A DNA stretch of 64,000 nt from JAHEKB01 sp049115575 (GTDB lineage Bacteria; Bacteroidota; Bacteroidia; NS11-12g; UBA9320). Under the pieces are notes generated by a model. The model ran no database searches. It saw only the letters and a program-made list of their open reading frames with translations, and was not told the DNA's origin. Positions 51,072 through 59,603 of the stretch are shown here, one piece after another. The DNA is taken from positions 496,001-560,000 of the forward strand of contig JAGDZU010000002.1 in assembly GCA_049115575.1 (NCBI GenBank), given 5' to 3'. Each line of letters begins with the position of its first letter. Positions within the stretch are counted from its first letter, which is position 1. Both the position numbers and the translations under genes were made by a program.

Positions 51072-52268
51072 ATGAGAGCAATTACTATTTTAATCACCCT
51101 ATTCATCACGCTTAACCCCTTATTTCTTTTAGCCCAGGACACCACCCTGTCTAGAGATTACTCAATTGGAATTTATAATCAATTAGACTTGAGAAACACA
51201 GCATCAAATGGTGTAACTGTAAACAGAGTGCTACACGACGGATTTCGCAAGCATGTAAAGCCTCAGCTTAGCAATAAGCTTGGCAATATCTCTTATGCGA
51301 TATTTTCATTTGCAAGCACTTATATGACTATGGTTTGGTCACATGAATTTGGGCATTCACTACGCGCAAAACAGGTGGGTGGCAATTTTAAAATTCACAA
51401 TGGCAAGCTACCTATACCATATGCTACTATGCATTTGCCCAGCGATATAAGCTATCATAACGAAGCACTTTCTGTTACAGGAGGATTTGAAGTCAACTAC
51501 CTGAACGTAAGAAGTCTTCAGCAACAATTTGTTTCTGAAGGTGGATTGTACAACGAGGATTTGGCTTACAGTTTTGCCAATAGAATGATGTATACTATCT
51601 ATACTTCATTAATAGTGCCTATAGATCCTGAAGATCCTGATGTTTGGATAAACACCGCTGGAGATCCTGTCCATTGTATTTTACCGGTTTTCAAAGCCTA
51701 TTCAAACAACCAGATAATCATGCCTGATAGTTCCGTCAATCCAGATCTTGTTTCCTATTACCAGCAATCTGCCATACTTGGAACATTCTTCAATTTATTG
51801 GATATCAATTTTTACAGTGAAGTTGCTGGTGCTTTTGGAAACATTAATAAAAAGAGAACACCAAAGTTCTTAATTGGAGATGATAAGAACGGGTGGACAT
51901 ACGGCACCTTATATAATGTTAGCCCTTTGGGATATGAGTTATACCTGACCAATTATCTTCATTTAAAAGGAAATCAATTTATGATTTATGGGAGATATGG
52001 AAAGCCATTCAAAAACAATGGACTTGGAGTTAGATGGAATAATATGATAGAAGGTAAACGCCTGAATATGGCAGCGCAACTAGATGCATGGTCTCAAGAT
52101 ATCTATGATTCAGGACTTTCAGCAGAAGTACAATCAAGCATACGTCTTGGGTCAAAAGTTAGCATAGACGCAACCGCAGGATATAAAACCAAAGGATATG
52201 TCTTAGGAAAGCAAATTAATGCTGGATTTACAGCTGGAGTTGGATTTACAATTCATTCAAGCTATTAA
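51072..52268 (+). CDS. HEFGH-motif exported protein with barrel-like C-terminus
   Basis: 398 residues with a signal peptide ending near 21 (PLFLLAQ). A hydrophobic stretch (about 72-90, NISYAIFSFASTYMTMVW) leads directly into SHEFGHSLRAKQVGG, with His91-Glu92-xx-His95, a zincin/site-2-protease-type HExxH. The acidic third ligand is not obvious. The C-terminal 120 residues look like outer-membrane strands (MIYGRYGKPFKNNGLGVRW, INAGFTAGVGFTIHSSY, ending in Tyr). The combination suggests a metalloprotease linked to the outer membrane. The HExxH could be fortuitous, but it lies in a hydrophobic, highly ordered context. No family recognised. Confidence 0.62.
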   Translation: MRAITILITLFITLNPLFLLAQDTTLSRDYSIGIYNQLDLRNTASNGVTVNRVLHDGFRKHVKPQLSNKLGNISYAIFSFASTYMTMVWSHEFGHSLRAKQVGGNFKIHNGKLPIPYATMHLPSDISYHNEALSVTGGFEVNYLNVRSLQQQFVSEGGLYNEDLAYSFANRMMYTIYTSLIVPIDPEDPDVWINTAGDPVHCILPVFKAYSNNQIIMPDSSVNPDLVSYYQQSAILGTFFNLLDINFYSEVAGAFGNINKKRTPKFLIGDDKNGWTYGTLYNVSPLGYELYLTNYLHLKGNQFMIYGRYGKPFKNNGLGVRWNNMIEGKRLNMAAQLDAWSQDIYDSGLSAEVQSSIRLGSKVSIDATAGYKTKGYVLGKQINAGFTAGVGFTIHSSY

Positions 52269-52316
52269 ACAGAAGTTAAAAGGAATTTAAACTAGAATTT
52301 ATTAGCACTGATCTAT

Positions 52317-52889
52317 ATGAACAAGATTTGCATAATAGTATTTCTTCTGTTGGTTACAGGAGTCACTAGCTCTAACGCTCAAGAGCCCAAACAAATGAGC
52401 ATTACACTTTTAAACGAGAGTATAGCACTTCCATTTACTTCTTATACTGAATTTCATCCAGGAATAGAAATAGGATACACGCTTAGAAGTATAGACAAGA
52501 AGAAGTCTGTAAATACAATTTCGGGCTATGGAGGATGGTTCTTGCACCAGCATATTCAAAATGCCTTTTATTTGAGAGGTGAATACCTTTACGAAATTAA
52601 AATGGGCGCAAATCTCAGAGCGGGGATGTATGGAGGCATTGGATATATGCATACCTTCTATCCAGGTCCTGTATATGAAATGGATGCAGAAACAGGTGAA
52701 TTCTCCGAGTCAAGTCAATTTGGACGACCAAGAGCATTAGCTACAACCGGTCTTCATTTATCATGGCACAGCGACAAGGTAATAAGTCCATTTCTCAGAC
52801 AGGAGTTCTCAGTGGAAACTCCATTTGCTAATGGGATATTGGTTATGCCTCACTCTTTCCTCAAAATAGGAATTACTATAAAACTATAA
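52317..52889 (+). CDS. Small outer-membrane beta-barrel protein (paralogue 3 of 3, divergent)
   Basis: 190 residues with signal peptide MNKICIIVFLLLVTGVTSSNAQ. It has the same length class and organisation as the two other barrels: a strand-rich N-terminus, GGIGYMHTFYPGPVYEMDAETGEF (compare paralogue 1, LGVMFPFLNAPVYSVTEQGE), then FLRQEFSVETPF and LKIGITIKL. Similarity is weaker than between paralogues 1 and 2. It is preceded by 48 bases, the longest gap in the operon, and followed after two bases by the beta-lactamase-like gene, so a pair of barrel plus hydrolase recurs. Confidence 0.72.
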   Translation: MNKICIIVFLLLVTGVTSSNAQEPKQMSITLLNESIALPFTSYTEFHPGIEIGYTLRSIDKKKSVNTISGYGGWFLHQHIQNAFYLRGEYLYEIKMGANLRAGMYGGIGYMHTFYPGPVYEMDAETGEFSESSQFGRPRALATTGLHLSWHSDKVISPFLRQEFSVETPFANGILVMPHSFLKIGITIKL

Positions 52890-52891
52890 TC

Positions 52892-54064
52892 ATGAAATAC
52901 ATTATAATCACTTTAATAATGGCAAGTCTGTTAGTTGGATCTTGCACTAAACCAGAAGTGCTTCCGGCAGATTATTATACTTGCCAGTTACCATTTGTGG
53001 ATTCAAGTAGCAGCCATCCCAATGATCTAGCTTATCAAAATATTTTGGAAAGAAGTCAGAAGCTGGGTGCAGTTGGAGTGTCAGTAATGATTAAAGATGA
53101 ACATGGGGTGTGGTTAGGCACTGCCGGTATGGCCGATATTGCTAATAATGTACAACTCCAGCCTTGCCATTCCATGTTTATAGCAAGTATTACCAAAGTG
53201 TTTACTTCTTCTATGATTTATACTTTTATCGAAGATGGGATACTCAGTCTGGACGACTATGTTAAGGACTGGATAGATGCAACTACCCTAAAGAAATTGG
53301 CCAATGCAGATAAAGCTCAGATTAAGCATCTGCTGAGTCATACTAGCGGTATACCAGATTACTACACCACATCATATGATATGATGCGTATGAATGCATA
53401 CTATAATGGCTTATCACATGAGGAGACTTTGAAATTTGCAAAAGGGTTGAAAGCCTATAATGAAGTAGGTGAAGGATACAGGTATTGCAATACAAATTAT
53501 TTGCTGCTTGGAATGATAATGGAGGCAGCGAGTGGCAAGAATCTTAGCGAATTGTTCGATTCAAGAATATTTAATCCCATGCAGTTTGAAAGTGCAGTTT
53601 ATGGTGGAGAAAATCCAATTCCAGATGGTGTAGCAAAAGGTTATGTAGACATTTATGGCGATGGAAAATTTGTTGAGAGTATGTTTCTGTATAAAGATGA
53701 ATTAAACACAGCTGATGGAGGTATAGCAATTAATGCTTACGAAACAGGCAGATTTTTTGAGAAACTTTTGAAAGGAGAAGTAATTAGCAGTGAATCATTG
53801 TCTACCATGCTCAATTCATTTGAATTGCCAGACGGCAGGTGGGATCCCAAATATCACCCTTTGCATGGGGCCTATGGAATTGAGAAGTTTATTACTCCGA
53901 ATGGTGTTGCATATGGGCACACTGGTTCTATTATGGGTTTTAGCTCAGTTGTTCAATATTTCCCAGACTTGGATAAAACATTTGTGATGATAGTGAATAG
54001 TTCATCATACAACGATGATCCGCAAGAAGAGATATATAATGCTTGCATGGAGCTCATGTTCTGA
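52892..54064 (+). CDS. Beta-lactamase-like serine hydrolase lipoprotein
   Basis: 390 residues. MKYIIITLIMASLLVGSC is a lipoprotein signal with Cys18. The penicillin-binding/class C fold is present: SxxK as Ser99-Ile-Thr-Lys102 (FIASITKVFTSS), YxN as Tyr198-Cys-Asn200 (YRYCNTNYLLLG), and an HTG triad (AYGHTGSIMGF) in place of KTG. LLSHTSGIPDY is typical of the beta-lactamase-related (DUF/AmpC-like) serine hydrolases. These act as D-aminopeptidases, esterases or peptidases; real beta-lactam resistance is less likely. It is the last gene of the operon, just after barrel paralogue 3. Confidence 0.9.
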   Translation: MKYIIITLIMASLLVGSCTKPEVLPADYYTCQLPFVDSSSSHPNDLAYQNILERSQKLGAVGVSVMIKDEHGVWLGTAGMADIANNVQLQPCHSMFIASITKVFTSSMIYTFIEDGILSLDDYVKDWIDATTLKKLANADKAQIKHLLSHTSGIPDYYTTSYDMMRMNAYYNGLSHEETLKFAKGLKAYNEVGEGYRYCNTNYLLLGMIMEAASGKNLSELFDSRIFNPMQFESAVYGGENPIPDGVAKGYVDIYGDGKFVESMFLYKDELNTADGGIAINAYETGRFFEKLLKGEVISSESLSTMLNSFELPDGRWDPKYHPLHGAYGIEKFITPNGVAYGHTGSIMGFSSVVQYFPDLDKTFVMIVNSSSYNDDPQEEIYNACMELMF

Positions 54065-54115
54065 TATCTTCTGACCATAACAGATTTTTACTTTGTGCTA
54101 AAGTTGAAACAAACA

Positions 54116-54156
54116 TGATCTCATATCTACTGATAGTGGTGCAGAGCCTGAGATCA
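54116..54156. terminator. Inverted repeat between convergent genes
   Basis: TGATCTCA (54116-54123) and TGAGATCA (54149-54156) are perfect inverted copies with 25 bases between. An inner TATC-TACT-GATA hairpin is also present. It lies in the 139-base gap between the beta-lactamase-like and beta-helix genes. No T-run, so the terminator reading is tentative. Confidence 0.3.
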
Positions 54157-54203
54157 ATGCTGCCTGTTCTTTGATCGTTAAATAAGCTAAGAAAGAATTC
54201 TAT

Positions 54204-57200
54204 TTAATAAAGGACTATGGTCTTTCGTGCATAGCCATTTTCGGAATATACATGAAGCGAGTAACTTCCTTTTGCAAAATTTGAGATGTCAATCACAGTG
54301 TTTACTTTATTATTATGACTCATTATGGCATTTCTAAGCAGTTCCTGTCCATGAGCGTTAATAATCACAAATTCTACCTCTCCCTGAACTCTATCTAAGT
54401 CTATGGTTACCTTGCCTTGAGATGGGTTTGGATAAACCTTGAAATCAAACAAATTGAGTATTGAAATGGAGGCATTGTCGTAAATTTCCACGGCAACACT
54501 ATCTCGGTTGCTGCATCCATTGTCACTTGTTACTTGGCACCAGATGATGTATTGTCCAATGGAGTAGGAGCTGTCTAATTCTATACTTTGGTTTGTACTG
54601 CCTGTAGACCATAAATAGCTTTTATAATCTGAGCCAGCATCAAGAGTTCTGGGTGTATGCTTTAAGGTAGAGACACCTATTGATAAATCAGTTCCTAGAT
54701 TCATAACCTTATGGTCTAGTTTATTGAATATGACGGTGTCTTTGTCTTTGCATCCATTGCTGTCTGTTAGTTCCACCCAATAGACCCCTGTAGATACTAC
54801 AATGAACTCTTCATCTTCGCTTCCATCCTTCCATAAATAACTTGCACCATCTTGGTAAATATTCAATACTGGATTTTCACCTTGACAGAAAGTGGTATCC
54901 TTTCCTAAATCTACCATTGGATTATCAAAAACGCTTAAGTAAAAAGAATCTGAATTGTGGCAATCGTTTCCTGCTGTAACCTTAACATAATATAATCCCT
55001 CGTCCTGAGCAGTAAATTTAGCGGCTACTGATCCACTGTGCCACAGATAAGTGCAACCTGGTGTAGTGGCATCCAAACTTATGCTTTCGCCATTGCAAAT
55101 GCTACTGTCTTGGCCTAAATCAAATTGTGGACTTTCTATTTCTTGTACTTCTACACTATCCTGTGCTGAACATTTATATTGGTCTTCCACTTGAAGCTTA
55201 TAAATACCTGCTTCAGATGCTATTATAGAGTGGGTTGAGCTGCCCGTATTCCATTGATAAAAGGCAAATGTATCGCTCACCTCCAAAACAATAGAGTCAT
55301 TGTCGCAAATGGAAATTAAATCACCGAGATCAATTAAAGGGAGCTTATTGTAAGTCACTTCAACAGAATCAGAAACTACGCAACCAGGACCTGTACTTAC
55401 CTCTACTTTATAAAGGTCAGCAGAGTCCACCAATAAATTACTTGCTGTGCTTCCGTCTTGCCACTCATAGCTAGCACCTGTATAAAAGGCATCAAGAAGC
55501 AAAGTGTTGCCTATACACATTATTGTATCAAGGCCAAGGTCGATTTGGGCCGCCTCACTGAAAGTGATATTAATTGTATCAGACACGCTGCAGTTGTTAT
55601 TGTCCGTAATTCTTACCCAAAGCTGAGAAGAACCCAATCCTGCGATTGAAGTATCCAAGTTTATAAATCTCCCTGTTGAGCCATCTGACCATAGATAGGA
55701 TGCTCCTGTATTCTGACCCGCATCTAGATTCAGAGTCTCACTACTACATGCTCCCGCAGAAGGCGCCAGTGTTGAAGTAACAGAGGTGACTGCTATCTGA
55801 GTAGTAGATGTATCATTAGTAATATCCGTATCAGCAGGCATTTGAACTATGGTAGTAATAGTGTAGAGCCCTGGATTGGAAGTGAAAAATAGTCCTGTGA
55901 AATTGTATTTTACCGAATCGCCTTGTGCTATAGTTCCATTATATATCTCCGAAACAAAACTTCCATTGTTTACTCTGTACTTGACCGGAACTTCTGTAAT
56001 GCTATAATTTGAATTGTTTTTAATCCAAACTGAAATAGCAGAGGAAGAGAATATGCGCATACAATTCTCTGGAGATGTTATAGAACCTAGAGCAAGGTCT
56101 ACGTTTGAGTTGAATTCATCAGCACCAATGTCTGGAGAACTGTTATTTCTCAAATCTCCGTCTATATCAGCGGTTACTTGAGTTACGGGAGTTCCAAGTC
56201 CATCGAATAGATAGTTAGTAGTATCAATGTGGAGATTGGTAGAGTCAATATAGTGGGGATTTTTATTGGCTGAATTAGTACCTTGTGAGGTGGCAGTTCT
56301 ATATGCTGACAAACTGTTATACATGGTGTTATTCCAATTCAGGTTTAATGTACCTGTAGAATAGAAATTATTATAATCTTCAGATGCACTCACGCTAGGG
56401 TGCTTTCTAAAACACTGACCATTGGTAACGTCATTGGTCAAGTTGTTGTTTTTCACTTGAATGTTGGCTGTATTGCTTAAAGCATCTAGCCAAAGTGATT
56501 TGGCAGAGGCGCCTTTGAGCATGTGTACCGTATTATTAAAGATGTACATATAGCTGACATGCTTAGTGTAGATTCCCGTCATATTATTGGTATAACTGCC
56601 ATCGTAAATAACCATATTGTTAGCAACCAACACTGCTTGAGAATAAGAATTCCCTCCTCCTCCTGGTGCATTTGCTACCTCAATAACTCTTGTATGGTTT
56701 AGATTACTTGAGATTTGTACCTTATTGGAAACAATTTTTATGCTATGACCTGTAGGCCACATTCTTATGGCTGCTTTTGCAGTAGATTCTGAAGAATTTA
56801 TAATATTAGACAAAATATCTACGTCCACGGTACCTGAAACATGTATACCAATGGAGCCAAACCCTGTGATTGAATTGTTCTGAATGATGTGGCTATTTAT
56901 ATAAGTAGAATTTCCAAAGACTCTGATTCCTTCATGTCCACCTGAAATAATATTGTTCTCAATAAGTAAACCACGGTTGGTGCTTGTTCCTGTTGCATTT
57001 TTAGTGGAGTAATTTGCAATACCAGTGCATTTATTGGTAGAGCTGGTACTAGGCAACTCTATAATACAATGCCTCACAGTAATACTATCTGTTCCATTCA
57101 TCAATAGAAAACCAATGCCGTATGAGCCTAAAGCTTCAATCTTTAAGCTATCAAAAACAAGATGGCTGGCACCATTTAAGCTGAAAATGGTATTGTCTGA

Positions 57201-57503
57201 GGAGGTCGGGGTGAATTTTATTAATGTTTGACTGCCCAGTCCTTTGAAAGTAATGGTGTTTACCGCACTAGCTCCAGAAATACTACCTATAGAGATTTGT
57301 TCTGTATATGTACCCGCTGAAATGCTTATAGTAACTGCCCCGCTTACACCTAGAGTTTCAAGAGAGTCTACAGCCTCGCTAAGTGTACTAAAGTCATCGC
57401 CTGAAAGAGGACCAATGGTATAGCTACCACTAAGAGGGCTTGCCAAACTATTAAGGCTTAAAAAGATTATAGAAAGCGAGAGTAAAGTTTTAACTAGGTG
57501 CAT
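54204..57503 (-). CDS. Beta-helix repeat protein with cysteine-rich blades, T9SS type A cargo
   Basis: 1099 residues. A signal peptide ends near 22 (NSLASPLSGSYTIG). Residues about 25-470 form a right-handed parallel beta-helix (FSLNGASHLVFDSLKIEAL, NNIISGGHEGIRVFGNSTYI, SIGIHVSGTVDVDILSNI). A CARDB-like domain follows (about 475-585, VDLALGSITSPENC). Six to seven repeats of about 75 residues then share C-x-G-x-x-L-x-L-DA and SYLW-x-DGS (for example CNGESISLDATTPGC, ATYSW-like SYLWKDGS). The end has the type A T9SS signal (KVYPNPSQGKVTIDLDR, GSYSLHVYSENGYARKTIVLY). A surface-exposed adhesin-like protein; no catalytic residues are apparent. It ends by convergence with the outer-membrane operon. 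Confidence 0.88.
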   Translation of the reverse strand: MHLVKTLLSLSIIFLSLNSLASPLSGSYTIGPLSGDDFSTLSEAVDSLETLGVSGAVTISISAGTYTEQISIGSISGASAVNTITFKGLGSQTLIKFTPTSSDNTIFSLNGASHLVFDSLKIEALGSYGIGFLLMNGTDSITVRHCIIELPSTSSTNKCTGIANYSTKNATGTSTNRGLLIENNIISGGHEGIRVFGNSTYINSHIIQNNSITGFGSIGIHVSGTVDVDILSNIINSSESTAKAAIRMWPTGHSIKIVSNKVQISSNLNHTRVIEVANAPGGGGNSYSQAVLVANNMVIYDGSYTNNMTGIYTKHVSYMYIFNNTVHMLKGASAKSLWLDALSNTANIQVKNNNLTNDVTNGQCFRKHPSVSASEDYNNFYSTGTLNLNWNNTMYNSLSAYRTATSQGTNSANKNPHYIDSTNLHIDTTNYLFDGLGTPVTQVTADIDGDLRNNSSPDIGADEFNSNVDLALGSITSPENCMRIFSSSAISVWIKNNSNYSITEVPVKYRVNNGSFVSEIYNGTIAQGDSVKYNFTGLFFTSNPGLYTITTIVQMPADTDITNDTSTTQIAVTSVTSTLAPSAGACSSETLNLDAGQNTGASYLWSDGSTGRFINLDTSIAGLGSSQLWVRITDNNNCSVSDTINITFSEAAQIDLGLDTIMCIGNTLLLDAFYTGASYEWQDGSTASNLLVDSADLYKVEVSTGPGCVVSDSVEVTYNKLPLIDLGDLISICDNDSIVLEVSDTFAFYQWNTGSSTHSIIASEAGIYKLQVEDQYKCSAQDSVEVQEIESPQFDLGQDSSICNGESISLDATTPGCTYLWHSGSVAAKFTAQDEGLYYVKVTAGNDCHNSDSFYLSVFDNPMVDLGKDTTFCQGENPVLNIYQDGASYLWKDGSEDEEFIVVSTGVYWVELTDSNGCKDKDTVIFNKLDHKVMNLGTDLSIGVSTLKHTPRTLDAGSDYKSYLWSTGSTNQSIELDSSYSIGQYIIWCQVTSDNGCSNRDSVAVEIYDNASISILNLFDFKVYPNPSQGKVTIDLDRVQGEVEFVIINAHGQELLRNAIMSHNNKVNTVIDISNFAKGSYSLHVYSENGYARKTIVLY

Positions 57504-57600
57504 GAGGTTAGTTTTGTCGCTTCTAATATATGCAAACCTGTTTTGAATCGCTTGCCTAATTCATGCAAAATAGAGCCCTATTAAAAATATAAAAGCATAA

Positions 57601-57631
57601 AAAAAGGCCTTGGTTCACCCAAAGCCTTTTT
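57601..57631. terminator. Hairpin terminator after the carbohydrate-binding-like gene
   Basis: AAAAAGGC-C-TTGG pairs with CCAA-A-GCCTTTTT around a five-base loop, with A- and T-rich flanks on both sides. It lies 16 bases after the stop at 57648 of the minus-strand gene. Confidence 0.75.
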
Positions 57632-57647
57632 ATTTGATTTATGTTTC

Positions 57648-59489
57648 TTACTGTAGAATCAGACGACTTGTGTATGACCCATTTTCAGTAACAACTTTTA
57701 TGAAATAAATACCAGCTTGAAATTCTGAAGTATTTATTGATCTAGAAACATTCCTTGTATTGGCCTCTTCTGTGAATACAGTTTGGCCATTCATATTAAC
57801 AATTGAGTAGTTTAAAATCACTCCATTTTGCAATTCCATATCCAAGTTTATCAATTCCCTTGCAGGGTTTGGATAGACATTGAATGCATTGAATTCAGAC
57901 ATATCACCAATGGATGCTCCATTTCCTTGACTGAAAAAGAAATTATCTACATAGATTACACTAGAACCTGTAGGTTGAGAGCTCAATATTATTTGAGCTA
58001 TATCAGATGTAGAAGTAAGATTTGTGAAATCTGACAATAGAATTCGGTAATTGATCCATTCTTCCGTGGCAGGTGCCGAAAATGATAATTCGTGTTCTGT
58101 ATCATCTCCTCCTTGGAATCCTCCATCAGCACCGAAGTCAACAATTTTTATTTTGAACAAGGTTGAATTTGGTGACCATATAGAAAAGTTGATATGATCC
58201 ATAGATGAAGCATCTATTAAATTGGCACCAACAGTTTCGATTCCCACAAAATCCAGTGCGGAGTATTTTTTAGCGTCATTACCATCAATTTGGATATCCG
58301 TTAAAATTGCGCTAGACCATGGTGTTCTCCATGTATCAACAGTCACATCAGTATAGACTCCGCAGAACAAGGAGATTACATCTGTTGAATCGAATGTAGG
58401 GTCTGCCGGGCCAGAAGTAGGTTCTGCAAGTGCACTACCTGAGCTGAAGAATAGATTGTCTAGATATATAATACTTGTACCGGTTGGTATAGAAGATAAT
58501 ATAATTTGCGCGATATGAGATTTGGCTGTGAGCCCAGTGAAATCGCTAAGAGGAATATTGAAGTTTACCCAATCTTCTTGAGCGAACGAGCTGAATACCA
58601 ATTCATGTTCAGAGTCGTCTCCACCTTGGTAAGCGCCATCTGCACCAAAATCAACAATCTTAATTTTAAATGTGGTTGAATTTGGAGTCCAAATATCAAA
58701 GTTTATATGATCCATAGAAGAAGCATCTATTACATTGGGACCTACTGTCTCAATTCCAACAAAATCCAATGCCGAATACTTTTTAACATCATTACCGCCA
58801 ACTTGAATATCTGTTAAAGTAGCGCTAGACCACGGTGTTCTCCATGTGTCCACCGTTACATTAGTATATACCCCGCTAAACATAGAAATTACATTAGCTT
58901 GTGCATATGTAGGGTCCGCAGCGGGTGTAGTTGGTTCTGGAACCACTGTGGCTGGACTAAAAGTAATGTTATCAAAATAGCAAATGTTATCTGATGTTCT
59001 CGCTTTGAAATCAGGGAATATTACAATCTGATCATATAAATAACCTTGTCTAGATGTAAAGTCAAATGTCAATTCTTCCCATTCATTAACTTTAGTATTC
59101 GCAACTTTAATTTCACCTAAAGAGCTTCCATCGCTAGCCACTAGTTTAATACCCACATCACTAATTACGGGTTTATAAACCATGATTTTAATTGTTGAAG
59201 TGGCAGCAGTTAATGTGAAAGTATCAATGTCTGAACCGTGCATTGACTCACAACCAGCCCATGGTTGACCTCCCGTTTTTGCAATGAACTTAGCTACATT
59301 GTCACTAGTGTTTGGACTAACCTTACTAGGATTTGCAACAATCTCTAAAGCAGGGTTAGTGTCATTTTCAAAAGTAGCCCAAGTCCAAGAGGCACCGTTG
59401 CCTCCGGTCTCAAAATCAATTGGGGCATTTTGTGCAATGCTGAAACTCGAAATGAGTAGAAGCATGCAGACGATAGTAAAATTTCTCAT
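57648..59489 (-). CDS. Secreted protein with three carbohydrate-binding-like domains, T9SS type A
   Basis: 613 residues. A signal peptide ends near 20 (SFSIAQNAP). Residues about 22-180 are a beta-sandwich like CBM/galactose-binding folds (PIDFETGGNGASWTW ... YFDNITFSPA). Two tandem copies of a 171-residue module follow (about 185-355 and 356-526), with nearly identical blocks VDTWRTPWSSA, KKYSALDFVGIETVG, IDASSMDHINF, KIKIVDFGADG and GGDD. The C-terminus is a type A T9SS signal (FNVYPNPARELINLDMEL, YFIKVVTENGSYTSRLILQ). The repeated modules look like glycan-binding domains of polysaccharide-utilisation loci; this is inference from fold pattern and context. Divergent from the NUDIX-type regulator gene. 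Confidence 0.82.
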   Translation of the reverse strand: MRNFTIVCMLLLISSFSIAQNAPIDFETGGNGASWTWATFENDTNPALEIVANPSKVSPNTSDNVAKFIAKTGGQPWAGCESMHGSDIDTFTLTAATSTIKIMVYKPVISDVGIKLVASDGSSLGEIKVANTKVNEWEELTFDFTSRQGYLYDQIVIFPDFKARTSDNICYFDNITFSPATVVPEPTTPAADPTYAQANVISMFSGVYTNVTVDTWRTPWSSATLTDIQVGGNDVKKYSALDFVGIETVGPNVIDASSMDHINFDIWTPNSTTFKIKIVDFGADGAYQGGDDSEHELVFSSFAQEDWVNFNIPLSDFTGLTAKSHIAQIILSSIPTGTSIIYLDNLFFSSGSALAEPTSGPADPTFDSTDVISLFCGVYTDVTVDTWRTPWSSAILTDIQIDGNDAKKYSALDFVGIETVGANLIDASSMDHINFSIWSPNSTLFKIKIVDFGADGGFQGGDDTEHELSFSAPATEEWINYRILLSDFTNLTSTSDIAQIILSSQPTGSSVIYVDNFFFSQGNGASIGDMSEFNAFNVYPNPARELINLDMELQNGVILNYSIVNMNGQTVFTEEANTRNVSRSINTSEFQAGIYFIKVVTENGSYTSRLILQ

Positions 59490-59512
59490 GTTATTTTTTT
59501 TTAAGTTGGCTC

Positions 59513-59542
59513 AAATAAAGTAAAAAAAACTTAATGTACAAA
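59513..59542 (-). promoter_or_regulatory. Promoter of the carbohydrate-binding-like gene
   Basis: On the minus strand TTTTG (about 59543-59539), 18 bases, then TTTATTTG (59520-59513; one mismatch to TAnnTTTG). The ATG at 59489 lies 23 bases downstream. Confidence 0.4.
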
Positions 59543-59575
59543 ATACTATAAGCATAAAGTAAGAAATACCATAAG
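59541..59575 (+). repeat. Direct repeat AAATACYATAAG, candidate operator
   Basis: AAATACTATAAG (59541-59552) and AAATACCATAAG (59564-59575) match at 11 of 12 bases with a 23-base period, about two helical turns. They lie between the divergent promoters of the carbohydrate-binding-like and regulator genes, so they are good candidates for the binding sites of the adjacent regulator. Confidence 0.5.
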
Positions 59576-59589
59576 TTCAGTTTTTAATA

Positions 59590-59597
59590 TATATTTG
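59590..59597 (+). promoter_or_regulatory. -7 promoter element of the NUDIX-type regulator
   Basis: TATATTTG is an exact TAnnTTTG, six bases before the ATG at 59604. The 12-base direct repeats lie immediately upstream. Confidence 0.5.
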
Positions 59598-59603
59598 TCA
59601 GCA

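Noticed and set aside
52892..54064. Possible antibiotic-resistance beta-lactamase
   Set aside because: The KTG triad is HTG and the protein is an AmpC-like serine hydrolase lipoprotein in an operon with other hydrolases; resistance is not supported by sequence alone.
59595..59603. TTG start three codons upstream of the NUDIX regulator ATG
   Set aside because: The codon lies inside an exact -7 promoter element; the ATG at 59604 is the more plausible start.
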